NCBI RefSeq assembly: GCF_000003605.2
Contig: NW_003120938.1
Location: forward strand, 52,036-77,577
DNA length: 25,542 nucleotides
Direction of reading: 5' to 3'
Source: Saccoglossus kowalevskii
Taxonomy: Eukaryota; Hemichordata; Enteropneusta; Harrimaniidae
Numbering within the stretch: the first letter of the stretch is position 1; every line of letters begins with the position of its first letter. A model generated the notes under the pieces. The model was not told where the DNA came from, made no database searches, and worked only from the letters and a program-made list of their open reading frames with translations. The position numbers were made by a program, and so were the translations under genes. Below, piece after piece: positions 1-11,100 of this stretch.

Positions 1-850
1 GCCGCAAGAGGGCTTCTGCTTGACTGTTTTGCATCCTTGGAAGGTGGTGTGCGGTTAGCTCCACAATGTATTCCAGGTATCAAAGGAGAATTTGTTCCAC
101 CAGAACTGACAGCGATGGGGATGTGGGTCTCCCCTCCTTGTTGATATAGGAGACCACTGATGTGTTGTCCATGCGAAGTAAGAATCTGTGGCCTCAAACT
201 ATGGGTAGAGAGTGTATCAGTGCTAAGTGCACTCCTCTCAGTTCAAGCCAATTGACGGCCGTGAAACCGATACAGAGGCCATATTCTTGGTCTTGTTCGT
301 CCAATAGCTGCACTTCCCAACCTGCCATAGCCGTGAGGTGGCAATTGCCATCTACCAGAGCAAGGCATCCCTTGCTTGGTCCAAGAAAGTTACTCGCCTC
401 TCCAGTTCTTGTAGGTGAGCCAGGTGCTGCAACAAAGTGTGCTGTACCGGGCAGTTGCATAATGCAGATTGGGGAACTTCACTGCAAACTCGTCGTCTAG
501 GTATGGGTTGATGTGTACCGATGCAGCCATAGCACCTCCTGTTTCAACACTGTATGGAGCCATGCAAAACCCCGAAGGGGAGCACCCTGAACTCGAATTC
601 CTAGCCCAAATGGGCGATTCAAAGGAGTTGCTGACTCACTAGGTGGAACCACAAACACTTGCGGATGGAGGCTCAGACTTATCGCCAGGTTCTCTATCTT
701 GTGTATAGTGTAAGCTTTGTAAGCAAACTGTCCAACTCCTGTCAGATTCCTTCAACTATGCAGGGATCCCCTGACACCCCCAGCTGGATCTTGTAACCGT
801 GTATAACCACCAGAAGAGTCCAGGAATCGGTTATGTGCTGCCTCAAAGCT
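1..850 (-). mobile_element. Decayed DIRS-like retroelement: RNase H and flanking remnant, cut by window edge
   Basis: Read on the minus strand, 460 down to 1 stays in one frame and resembles the RNase H domain of tyrosine-recombinase (DIRS-order) retroelements. A stretch reading NWLELRGVHLAL is followed by MDNTSVVSYINKEG and then LTAHHLPRMQNSQAEALLR, matching the family pattern INWLELxAVxLAL, DNTxVVxYINKxGG and LTAxHxPGxxNxxAD. Two in-frame TGA stops (194-196 and near 77-79) sit where tryptophan is usual, so the copy is dead. Near 840-780 another minus frame reads HITDSW...HGYKIQL, resembling the segment just before the reverse transcriptase in this order. The RT core that should lie between the two is largely missing, which implies an internal deletion. 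The element probably continues leftwards outside the window. Assignment to DIRS rather than another DIRS-type clade is from memory of the family pattern. Confidence 0.7.
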
Positions 851-2090
851 GGAATACACAAAAGCAATCTGTGTGCGATAAATATGGCCATGGGTTCAGC
901 AGTTCTACATCAGGGGTGATCTTTCCTCCATCAAGATGAGACCCTGTGAGGCCTGTACAATTCAAAAGGTTCAGACTCCTGCTGAACATATTGTTGCAGG
1001 CTGAAGCATCGAACTTGCTTCCCCTGCAAGCTGGGTGGGTGACCATCCGAGGTCCCTCCCCTGGAAGAGCCGGGATGCTTGCCTCCTGTTTACTTCTGGC
1101 CAGTGGGTGCTGACTTTGGTCATTACGTTTTCTCAGCTTGGGGTCCTTTCTGCTTGCCCTTGGCAGCAGCCAAACTGGCTCACGGGTTTCACCTGTACCA
1201 ACTCTTTGGTGGGATCCTGTAGCATGAGACTGCTCCTTCCATTCTCAAATCAAAGCGAGTGGAGGAGGTCAACTGCGTAACTGAGGCAGTGACGCACCAT
1301 GTGACTCATTTCACACAAAAACAGCCCAAACAGCAGATATCCAGCATAGCCTTGTGGTGTCCCAATGACTGTGTCTGCTAGTCTATGAGGCTGGTGCATT
1401 CTGCTTTTGACACTTCATAGTGCTAGAGGTGAAAAAACAATGGGTTCCAGTGGGCCGGCCACAAAATCAAAAGGTAAGGGTCGCAACTAAGGGCGTGGAT
1501 TGTTTCTGACTGAACTGCCAAAAGATTCCATAAACGCATCCATCCCCCTTTGCCTGTCCCATGAAACAAAATTCAACCAGGGTTGGGAGAAGGAACCAAG
1601 GGAACTGGTCGGTATGCGTGATTTAGCTCCAGACTCTATTGGCTTTGGTATCAAACACCTCATCAATCGAGTAGAGCTTGGTCCAGTGTAAAGGGTTAAG
1701 CATGAGATTGCCTCACCAAGGTCCACCCACCAACACCATCTGTGGTTCCACTATGTTCAGCACTTGGCTGGACCTTGAGAGTCAAGCAGTCAGTGTTGCT
1801 TTGGACCCCATCGTCTGTATCCCTGAAGCGACAGCACTACCGAGAGTGACTGCTCCAGGATCGAGGGTGGTCCATGCTTTGGCATCACCAAGAAATCTTG
1901 CAAACAGATCCACATTCTACCATAGCCCAAAGTCAGAACTCAAACTGGGAAGGAAGTATGATGATATGATGGCGAGTCAAAGGCTTCAATTCTTGAACGC
2001 TATTCGCTGGAGAACAGACTTCTTAACATGTCATAATATGTCGGGTATCGAACATTTCTCCACACACTAGTTAGTCCATGGCTTTCGATT
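851..2090. other. Unassigned, relatively GC-rich stretch next to the DIRS-like remnant
   Basis: Base composition is richer in G+C than the AT-rich DNA that begins near 2090, and short open frames exist on both strands. None shows a domain I recognise and none has convincing splice signals. The likeliest reading is that this is the 5' part (gag/leader region) of the retroelement at 1-850, which runs on the minus strand, but nothing in the sequence proves it. Confidence 0.3.
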
Positions 2091-2912
2091 GTGAATGTCA
2101 TACATTAAAATATGTTTATGTTGTATGTTGTGATGGTGGTGGTGTTTTATGTTTATAACTAAACATTGACAATGAAATAAACTTACATCATTGAGTTTTC
2201 AATGCATTCTGACAGGATAATAAGATGTGCTGAAACGTGCCCGCTATCTTGAACTTTGCTATGGAGCTGTGAATTCTGATCCTTACTGAAACAAAAGAAC
2301 TGAGGGCGCTATAACAAAATCTGGCGAAACTAGTGTATAGCATATTATCAGATACATTTGCATATTCATCCAATATGTACTTGCCATGCACAAACGCCCA
2401 TAAAAACTACTTGAATTAATGTTTTTAATGTGTAGTCGAAATTTGTGTATGGAAATATTAATTTAAATATATTAACACCTGTCCATTTAAATTGTAATAT
2501 CCACATGCAACCCCGAAAAATAAAGTAATAACATTTAGATTTTGTAAGAAAAGGAGTTAAACCATTTTTGCGTGTGTTGTAACATTTGACAACAGACTAA
2601 TATTGATGTGTATTTTTTCAAAAAGTAAAGAGTTTTAATCAAAAAGTGTTTAAATATGCACATCATCCTTAATTTCAGGTACTAGTATACAGGCTTTGAA
2701 CGTCTGCATCAGATTAAATATACACCACCAGACTAAGATGTTGATGTCGGTAAAGTTTCAATCCAAGGTTGCCACGAAAGCATTTGAGAGAAGACAACTC
2801 TAACAGAAATATCCGTGTTAAAATATAAATGCAAACAATGTAATGTGATCAGGCAAATATGTAATACAATAACATTCCACAATTATTTAATCAATGTTTA
2901 AAAGACTTCATT
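2091..2912. other. AT-rich non-coding stretch
   Basis: No credible coding frame, RNA gene or clear repeat is seen. The G+C content drops sharply at about 2090 compared with the preceding stretch, which may mark the edge of the retroelement-derived DNA. Confidence 0.4.
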
Positions 2913-3075
2913 TTAAAGAGGACGGTTGTCATCTGCGCATGCGCGGGAATTGAGTCCCAAGCGATGATAACAGCACATGGTAAAACGCAAAGGCTCATGG
3001 GTAGACGCATGTTTGTAAACATTGACACGCTATGGCCACCTGACGCATGCGCAGGTGACGACTCCCCCGCCTTAA
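2913..3075 (+). mobile_element. TTAA-flanked MITE, copy 1
   Basis: About 155 bp are bounded by TTAA on both sides (2913-2916 and 3072-3075). The ends are inverted repeats of about 28 bp: the left reads AGAGGACGGTTGTCATCTGC and the right end, reverse complemented, GGCGGGGGAGTCGTCACCTG, both running into GCGCATGCG. The interior shares the blocks AACGCAAAGGCTCATGGG and GACACGCTATGGCC with the copies near 11.0, 16.1 and 20.8 kb. It has no coding capacity. TTAA duplications are typical of piggyBac-type insertion, but because TTAA is palindromic and continuous with the repeat, a TA duplication cannot be excluded. Confidence 0.85.
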
Positions 3076-3343
3076 GATTGAATAAAATTATATCATATTA
3101 CACAAAATTCCCATGGTATAAATTGAATATACTAGTAATAAATTTATTTGTAAATACTAGTTACAAAATGTGCAAATTAGAACAAGTTTAGAACTTGACT
3201 CAACACAAGGATACCATAGACCCCGCTTTTTGGCTACACACAATATCTAATCGTTATGATAAAATACATGTTTACGTTGTAAAATAGCATACCCCCCTAA
3301 ATATACGTTATCCTACATTTCAATCACCATTTAAATACAACGA

Positions 3344-4123
3344 CTTATCTGCGGGGACGGACACCCGGGCATTTACACAGCCTGGCAACCATCAAGGTGA
3401 AAACAAAGGCCGAAAGCTCCCAGAAAACTGTACTTTGGGATAGTTATTGAGACTCCCCTGAACAGTGTAATAAGATTACCCGTATATATGTGTCAAGGTA
3501 TTTTTCACCGCTAAATAGTGTTAAAAGTGAAAGTCCATGCGTGGGCGTTGGCCACACTCAATTTAATGCAAGGAACTTGACCCTCCCAGAGGATACATGC
3601 CAGAAAACATATGGGATTCTATTTATTTTAGAATACTTGAAGTCACATAGCCATGTATGGCAATGGGCAGTTAGAATATACCAACCTAGAAATATTTCAT
3701 TGGCTCTCCCAAATGAAAGCCAACCTTCTTATGTTTTACGAGCCATGGCCTATTTAAGGGCTAGTAATATTGTACTTGGGTTTTCTAATGCTTACGAGAC
3801 AATACTTTCATTAACCAGGTATTTATAAATAGTTATTATATCGTGAACTACATTGGTTGCTTGTTGATTGAAATGGTATTATACTGGCGTCTTCACATTA
3901 CCTAAATAAGAAGATTATTGCAATGTGCAATATATATACACTCGGATGCTCAGGATTACTTCAAAGTTGACTTTGTGCTGTTTTCTCGACTTCAGACTTT
4001 TTCACAGGCTGTTCGACCGACGTTCCACAGCAGCTCGCGCAGAACCCAAAGAAATACTTGGTACAGTGGTGTGCGTCTTGGCAACGTGGAACGTCTTCTG
4101 ACGTAGCTCCGCCCCGAGGATAA
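3344..4123 (+). repeat. Interspersed repeat R1, long copy with about 430-bp extra segment
   Basis: The flanks 3344-3490 and 3925-4123 match the shorter copy at 22441-22772 in order and orientation, including AACAGTGTAATAAGATTA, GGATTACTTCAAAGTTGA and GACGTAGCTCCGCCCC. The outer ends are imperfect inverted repeats (left TTATCTGCGGGGACGGA, right end reverse complemented TTATCCTCGGGGCGGAG), so R1 looks like a non-autonomous DNA transposon. Between about 3490 and 3925 this copy holds sequence absent from the other. An open frame of about 112 codons lies there (3490-3828, + strand, no ATG at its 5' end); I do not recognise it and it may be chance. Confidence 0.65.
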
Positions 4124-4978
4124 CGATTACTAAACCGATGATTACGATATAAAAATAATAATTCAAATAAATTACATGTAATCCATGCAAATTATAAAAA
4201 ACAATGTTTGGTTGCACACCATTGGTCATGTGCTTGGTTCTTTACTACAAGTGAAATTGTCCAAAGCAGTTTAAATATTACAATTACGGTAACAAAATAG
4301 GCTCGCGAAGTTACTATCTTACCAGTAATGGATTACACACAATATAAACTGGATGGCATCGTTTTGGTGCACAAACCAATAAGAAACAACCTCTACCAAA
4401 GTCACATGCACACGTGCAACCAAGGTTCAGACTTATGACCAATTGCAGGGCAACCCTTGACCATGAGCCTAAGCAATCCTGGTGAGCCGGTCGGGGTCAC
4501 CGACAGTCAGTGAACTTGCTTCAAAATAGAATATGGAATTACAAATCTGATAAAGTAGGAAATTACAATGAGATATTAAATACTTTACAAGTACACTGAA
4601 TGAAGAATTAACTCATTACAAATAAAAAAAATGTTTTCTCTAATATCATTCGCTCTCTATAGACAAGACCGTATATACAAAAAGTGTAAACTGCATACAA
4701 ATCACTCAATATTTACATAACCTACAAGTAGAAAGCTTGGTAATATAAGTTACTTGTTGATATCATATGGGATATAGTTCGTATAATAATAATGTTCATT
4801 AAACGACTAATTGCACGTGTAAAGTATTGAAAACTATAACTAGACGTACGTTGTCATAATCTTAATTACTATTAATTAAAAAAGTTTGCTGACTGTTGTC
4901 GATACTGCATTACGCAGCCGAGTTCATCGTTACTCATAATAAACTATAAACACTAGCGTCAGTTTCAAAACTTAGTCG
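4124..4978. other. Non-coding 3' flank of TM2 gene A
   Basis: This AT-rich stretch lies downstream of gene A's stop codon (minus strand), so its right end should include the 3' untranslated region. I see no canonical AATAAA in minus orientation close to the stop, and no RNA gene or repeat. Confidence 0.4.
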
Positions 4979-5121
4979 TTAGGGGTTTCTTCGGGGGTTG
5001 TAATTCGACACAAGGCGCTGCATCCGTATAATGTCAATCAACCAGCCGACACCAAGTACTCCTAATGTGAACGCGTAAAACACGCACCATTTTTTACGAC
5101 CAAGATACAATTGATGAATAC
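4979..5121 (-). CDS. TM2 gene A, exon 2 (terminal)
   Basis: It begins with GT, the last two bases of Gly97, then reads IHQLYLGRKKWCVFYAF, a glycine-rich helix and GWLIDIIRMQRLV, ending at TAA (4981-4979). The frame and the point at which the TM2 domain resumes fit exon 1 exactly. The exon is too short to stand out as an open frame; it was found by looking for the missing half of the second TM2 domain. Confidence 0.88.
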
Positions 5122-8100
5122 CTACAAAATAGCAAACATAGAAATATCAACAGTTGTCTCATATACTTGTTTATACCATCACAACCGATGCTACAAATTT
5201 AATAAATAAAACAGGTTTCTCATATTGATAATGCTGACTTCTCACTCTAAATGTATGCCTGCTATTTCAAAACCAAATGCAAATATTTGCTACCTAAACA
5301 AAAATAAAATAAATAAATCTCGATGCTGCCTCAGCTGACATGAGTCGCCTCGGGCCGGCCAGCAATCTTCCACGCAGAGTTTTATTTCTACGAATATATA
5401 TCTGCTACCAGAAAGCGTAGATTCTGGCTGTCAGAATCTTTTTTTTTATTTTCCGTGGCACAAACGGGATGGCAGTAGAACGAGTTAACCGTTAATACCA
5501 TGAAGTGATTTCTTTTGTTGACAGGACTGTCAGCTTGAATAACCGAGTATTTTGGGGGGGGGGGGTAAATTATAACTATTTCACCCTTTTCTTTGCTTTT
5601 ACAAAAAATATCATTATCAGTAAAAAGAAATCCTAGAATTTCGAGTGTTTTTGTTATTACAGGACTCTCGTGTTGATGTATTAACACTGGTAAGTTTTAA
5701 ATTATCTGTTTGACAAGTCATGGAACATATGTCACCATATGACTCAAGTCTGGTTTTTGGTACTTTGAGTAATTGCTTGTTGCTAAAGCGAAGAGATCTA
5801 CCAGGATTACTTTGTTGTATGAAATCCGAAATGTACGGTGGAGCCAATGGATATAGAGCTTTGTATTAAGTAATGAGGAGTACTTTGAATTGGATTCTGT
5901 GACTGGAAGCCAGTACAACTGTTGGAGTATTGGTGTTATATGATCAAACCTTTTTGTGTGAGAAATGTGACGAGCAGCACTATTATGGGAACTTTGAATT
6001 ATGGGATTCAGCCCAAATTGTAACTCGATGTTCAATTAACAGTTAACAGAACTTCGAGTTATGGGCAATCTATATCTTTGTTGTTGTTGAACATCCAAAT
6101 TTAGTAACTTTACTGTTATCATTTTCCACCCATTCCATACTGTTTGTAACCTAGTTGACCCATATCTTAGAGTACCTTAATAATTTTACAGGAATTATTG
6201 ACTCATATCCAGCAGGTATAAACTGATGAGAAGATGGTCGCACTCGAAAAGATATGGTTTCAAAACGTCAGTAGCAGTGGGTAACATTCAATCACACAAT
6301 CATTATTATCTCAGTCAATCTACGCCTAGAACCCCTACAGACCCACCATTCATCTCTCCTACAAGCATGGGTGCAACTAACTTTATCTCGGTCACCAATA
6401 ATAATTTGTAGCAATGTGGTCCTTTTTAAATGCATCACTGAACCCTCGGCCTGTATTAGATATTGACCAGTATCAACCAGACAGGGACTTCAACTTTTAA
6501 AATGTTATGAAACAGTTTGTCAGAAATTTAAGCATCATCATTTTGACCTTTCACCCATTTGTTAAATTTGTTTTCAGTATAAATTGTTGTTGTCCAATTG
6601 CTGCACATATAGTACTCTCTATTAAAGCACCCTCTAGCTATTTTATTATATTCAGTGTATAGCGCCACCTAGTGGCAGCAGATTTGCACTCTGCTTCAGT
6701 TTTTGTTCCCCTGGCTGTTTGGTATTTTGCCTTTGTTCTAGAAGTCCGTTTATGGTGATGGCAGGCCGTCATATACGCAGTTGCTCCACCTGCTCAGTTC
6801 CCATAACTTCACACAGTGGTCGGGCGGGAAGCGTTTGGCGACTCAACAGTGAAAGTTTTTTTATGTCTGTGGAACAGCCACAAAACAAGATGGTGATGTT
6901 AAAATCCCGTGATTCGACACTACGAATGTCGGCCCCCAAACAAGACAAGCACGCCTCCTGACTCACTAGCTGAGAACAGAAGGTAATGCTTGATTCTATA
7001 AGACAATCTAGAACCGGAGATCGAATTACAATGACAAATGCTCAAAAACAGTAATTTGAAATCAGCAACAGCTGTTCCCGCCAAATTCATCCAAGCTAAA
7101 ACCATCCGTTCTAAACATGACGACTCCATCTTCAAAGAAAACAATAAGCAGCTCAAATTAGCAGACCATAACTCATCATCAGACAGCACCACTGAATCTT
7201 CCAGAAATACAAATACATCAAGCCAAGATAATACTGCCATCAAACAAACCCGATGTAGCTATTAGATTATGAAGTTTTCAATTTTAAAGCCAAAAAGCAA
7301 AAGCTCAAATTGAGTGTGGCACGTTGTAATGTTTTCACACAAGTCCAACCAGTGAGGCGGAAATAGCTTTTATTCACTCACACGATGTGTTTCATACAGC
7401 CCGCCATTACAAGAATGTCGTCAAACCAACCAATAGCTTACATCACGTATTAGGGGTCATCTCCAGTGACCTACAAGTAAGGGGCGTCTCACAAATACGT
7501 AAGTATAAGCATACATTACACTTCCCCCTTTTTAAGCTGAGAACTTGTACAATAGAATCTCAAAGTTCAAATGTTCTTTGCCTACTTTAACAAAACAACA
7601 ACAATAAATGTTAAATCCTATCATCAGAGGGGAGGGGTTACTCGCACAAATCACCCTCAAATGGGTCCTCAGCATCCATTTTCCCTACTCTACAGTTTCG
7701 GTTTCACAATATTCATCCACATCATGGATATGGGTATATTCTTTGAACTTTGAAAACATCAAATTCATGACAGTAAAAACTCACAAATCTAAACGAACTG
7801 GTGGTTTTCTTATGCGTGTAGAAACCCTCAACATTGGTTTGGGTGTAGGTACAGGTAACAACGGTTTACTAGGAGAAGCAAGTGGTTCGATCGGAATCTG
7901 TTTACTTACTAAATTTTCCCCTCAGCATGCATCTCTCTGTCATCATCATGTGTAGAAAGGGAACTATACATGTTGTAACCTGTACTAAACCATACTTTAG
8001 ATAATCTAACATGATCAGTGTGGCGTCTCACCTCACGACCATATTCTAATCTAACTATATAAGAAGAAGCATTCTTCTCTACTACCCTACCATTTAACCA

Positions 8101-11100
8101 ATGTGGACCTGGCCTAAAGTTGCAGACAAACACAGTCATTCCAACTTCAAACTCTCTGGACTTTGTATGCGTGTCATGCCCAGATTTTTTGCTTTGCTTG
8201 AGCATGAAGTACAGTTGATCGCTCATTTGGTTTTGGTTAGACCAAATGTGTCCTTAATTTTCGTCCCATAAGTAGCTCTGCAGGCGTTTTACCTGTCGTA
8301 GAGTGTGGCGTCACTCAATATTTGAACAGAAATCTTGACAACTTTGTTTCCACACTCTCACTACAAGGCTTTTTCATTCCTTTCTTGAACGTCTGAATCG
8401 ATCGTTTTGCCAGGCCAAATGGATAATACCATTTGCATTCATAAATGCTTGAAAATTACTGCTTGTGAATTGGGAACCGTTGTCTAATACCAGTGTAGTT
8501 GGTAATCCCTGTGATGAGAACAGTCCTCTCAGTTCATTTATTGTAGCTTCTGATGTTGTACTAACCATTGGAATTACCTCCATCCACTTGGAATAAGCGT
8601 CAGTCACAATGAGAAACATTCGGTTCAGGAAAGGTCCTGCGAAGTCAATGTGAACACGATCCCAAGGTCCTTTAGGATATTCCCATGGATGCATGGGCGT
8701 TGTGGGTGGTAGTTTAGCATTGATCTGGCATGCATTACAACTCTGCACAGTAGCTTCAATATCCTTGTCCAGATATGGCCACCAAACAGAATTTCGTGAG
8801 AAGGCCTTCATTCGGACAATTCCAGGATGAGACTCATGTAGTAATCTCAGAATGCGTAATTGGCCCTGTGCTGGCACAATCACTCTACTTCCCCAAAGAA
8901 TGACACACTCAATTCTGTTTCGCGGACAAAATATGGCTTTATTTCTGATTCATTCGCCCTTATACTCGCTGGCCATCCATGATGAATAAATCATTGAATA
9001 CGTGATAGGACTGGATCACTGTCTGCCCATTTCTTAATATCACTTGCAGTCACTGGTGAAACATCTAAGAACTCCATTAATAATACAGTATCTGTTGGCA
9101 TAGGAATTTTTAGAGGACTTTCGGGTAGCGGAAACCTACTTAGTGTATCTGCATTACCCATCAGTTTTCCGGGTCTATACACGAATGTGTAGTCATATGC
9201 AGACAATGTTAAACTCCATCGTTGTATTCGTGGTGAGGTCATAATTGGTACACCTTTAGCTTCATTAAATAATGATAGTAAGGGTTTATGGTCACTCAAT
9301 ATTTTAAAGTGCCTACCAAAGAGATAATTATGAAATTTCTTAACCCCAAATACAACTGCAAGTCCCTCCTTTTCGAGCTGTGAATAGATTTTTTCTGCTG
9401 GTGCCAATGTACGCGAAACAAATGCGATTGATTTCTCTGAGCCTGTGAGAGAGTATGGCTCCAATACCATAAGGAGATGCATCACATGCAAGTAACAAAT
9501 CCTTGCTTGGATCATAATGAACCGACAACCTTGAAGTATTGAAAGTAAACTCTTTGGATTTCCTGAAAGCATCATCCTGTTTTTTACCCCAGATTCATTT
9601 TGTGTTCTTGTTTAGTAACAGGTGTAGTGGGCTAACACGGTAGATAGATTACCCACAAAACGACCATAGAAATTGAGAAAACCCAAATAGAACTGTAATT
9701 CTGTGACATTACGTGGAATGGGTGCTTCCATTATCCTTACTTTCAACAGGATGTAACCCTTCAACATCAATTTTGTATCCTAGGTATTCTACTTCTTTTG
9801 CATTGAAAATACATTTTTTCTTTTCTTGCTTGAATCCCCACTTCTGATAACTTGCACAGAACTGTCTCTACATTCTGCGAATGTTCAGATTCTGACATGT
9901 GGTATACCTTGCAATAGACTGTCCATACATTTCTGCCATATCGACGGTGATAAAGAAACACCAAATGGGAGGCGGTTATACTGGAAGAGACCACGGAGTG
10001 TATTTATTGTGGTATATTTCTTGGTTACTTCATCCAGAGGAAGCTGTAGATATGCATTGCTTAAGTCAAGCTTGGTAACAATGTAGCATATAAATCTTCA
10101 ATTTTTGGCCTTTGACACCTGGTTTATCATTACCTTGTAATCCCCACAAATACGGAGAGTTCCATTACCCTTCAGAACAGGGACAATAGGTGTGGCCCAG
10201 TCAGAGAACTCTACTGGCTCTATGATTCCATCACGGAGAATTCGATCCAATTCTAAGTTAACTTTTGTTTTCATCGCATATGATACTTGGCGAGGCTTGA
10301 AGAATTTCGGTTGAGCATTTGGGTCTACATGAATTTTCCCTGACATTTTCCTAACAGTGCCTAACCTTTCTTGAAAGACTTCAGCATACTTGTCCACCAG
10401 TGTTTCATGAAACTGTGAACTCTTAATATGACAATATCAGCCCATTTTAGCTTTAATACCTTCAACCAATTTCGGCCTAATAAATTTGCACCACATCCTT
10501 CAACTACTAGGATTGGAACAGTAGCACTTTATACCTAGCATGAACATTCATTGCACCCAATACTCTGATTTTCTCACCTGTATATGTACTAAGCACAGAG
10601 GTAGATTTACTAAGAGCTGGTATTTTACCTAAAACATTAACATACGTTTCTACACTCATCAGAGACACAGATGCCCCAGTATCAATTTGCATGGTTACAG
10701 GTTATCATTTATCTGAAAATCGACCTCTAGAGGGCGCACTTTCTTCTTGATCTTACCCCACAACATTGAAAAGTGTATAACTAGTGTCAAGAGTTTCTGA
10801 ACTAATGTCACTTTGTACTAAGTTTGTTGCATATTGATCATCCTTTCGTTTCCATGCTTGTTTACCATGTTGTTTACTTCTGCATGCTTTGGCAATATGT
10901 CCTTTCTTGTGACAATGATGACATTCAGAATCTTAGTCGTTTGTGTTCGATCTGCTCAGTTGTTTGCAGGTGACGACTCCCCGCCTTAAAAGCGGGAGGG
11001 TCGTCACCTGCGCAAGCGCGGGAATTGAGTCCCAAGTGACGATAACAACACACGCTAAAACGCAAAGTCTCATGGGTAGACCCTTTTTTGTAAACAATGA

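Larger units (their letters stand above)
7325..10932 (-). mobile_element. Dead, 5'-truncated Ty3/gypsy LTR retrotransposon
   Basis: On the minus strand the order is gag zinc knuckle (about 10925-10880), aspartic protease (10692-10507), reverse transcriptase (10397-9760), RNase H (9528-9100), integrase (8883-8230) and integrase C-terminal region (8226-7770), then polypurine tract and LTR. PR-RT-RH-IN is the Ty3/gypsy (Metaviridae) order, and the sequence style resembles the K02A2.6-like group found in many invertebrate genomes. At least five frameshifts, several stops and loss of catalytic residues make it inactive. The 5' LTR and most of gag are missing, and the breakpoint coincides with a MITE cluster at 10966. 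It sits in the intron of TM2 gene A in the same orientation. Confidence 0.92.

Noticed and set aside
1678-2070. Plus-strand frame of 130 codons
   Set aside because: No recognisable domain or splice context; it lies next to a minus-strand retroelement and is probably chance.
4380-4510. Possible tRNA- or SINE-like segment
   Set aside because: No convincing A and B box pair or cloverleaf could be drawn.
5388-5687. Minus-strand frame of 99 codons after the LINE remnant
   Set aside because: Only its beginning may be LINE 3' sequence; the rest crosses a poly-G run coding for a proline string and has no family pattern.
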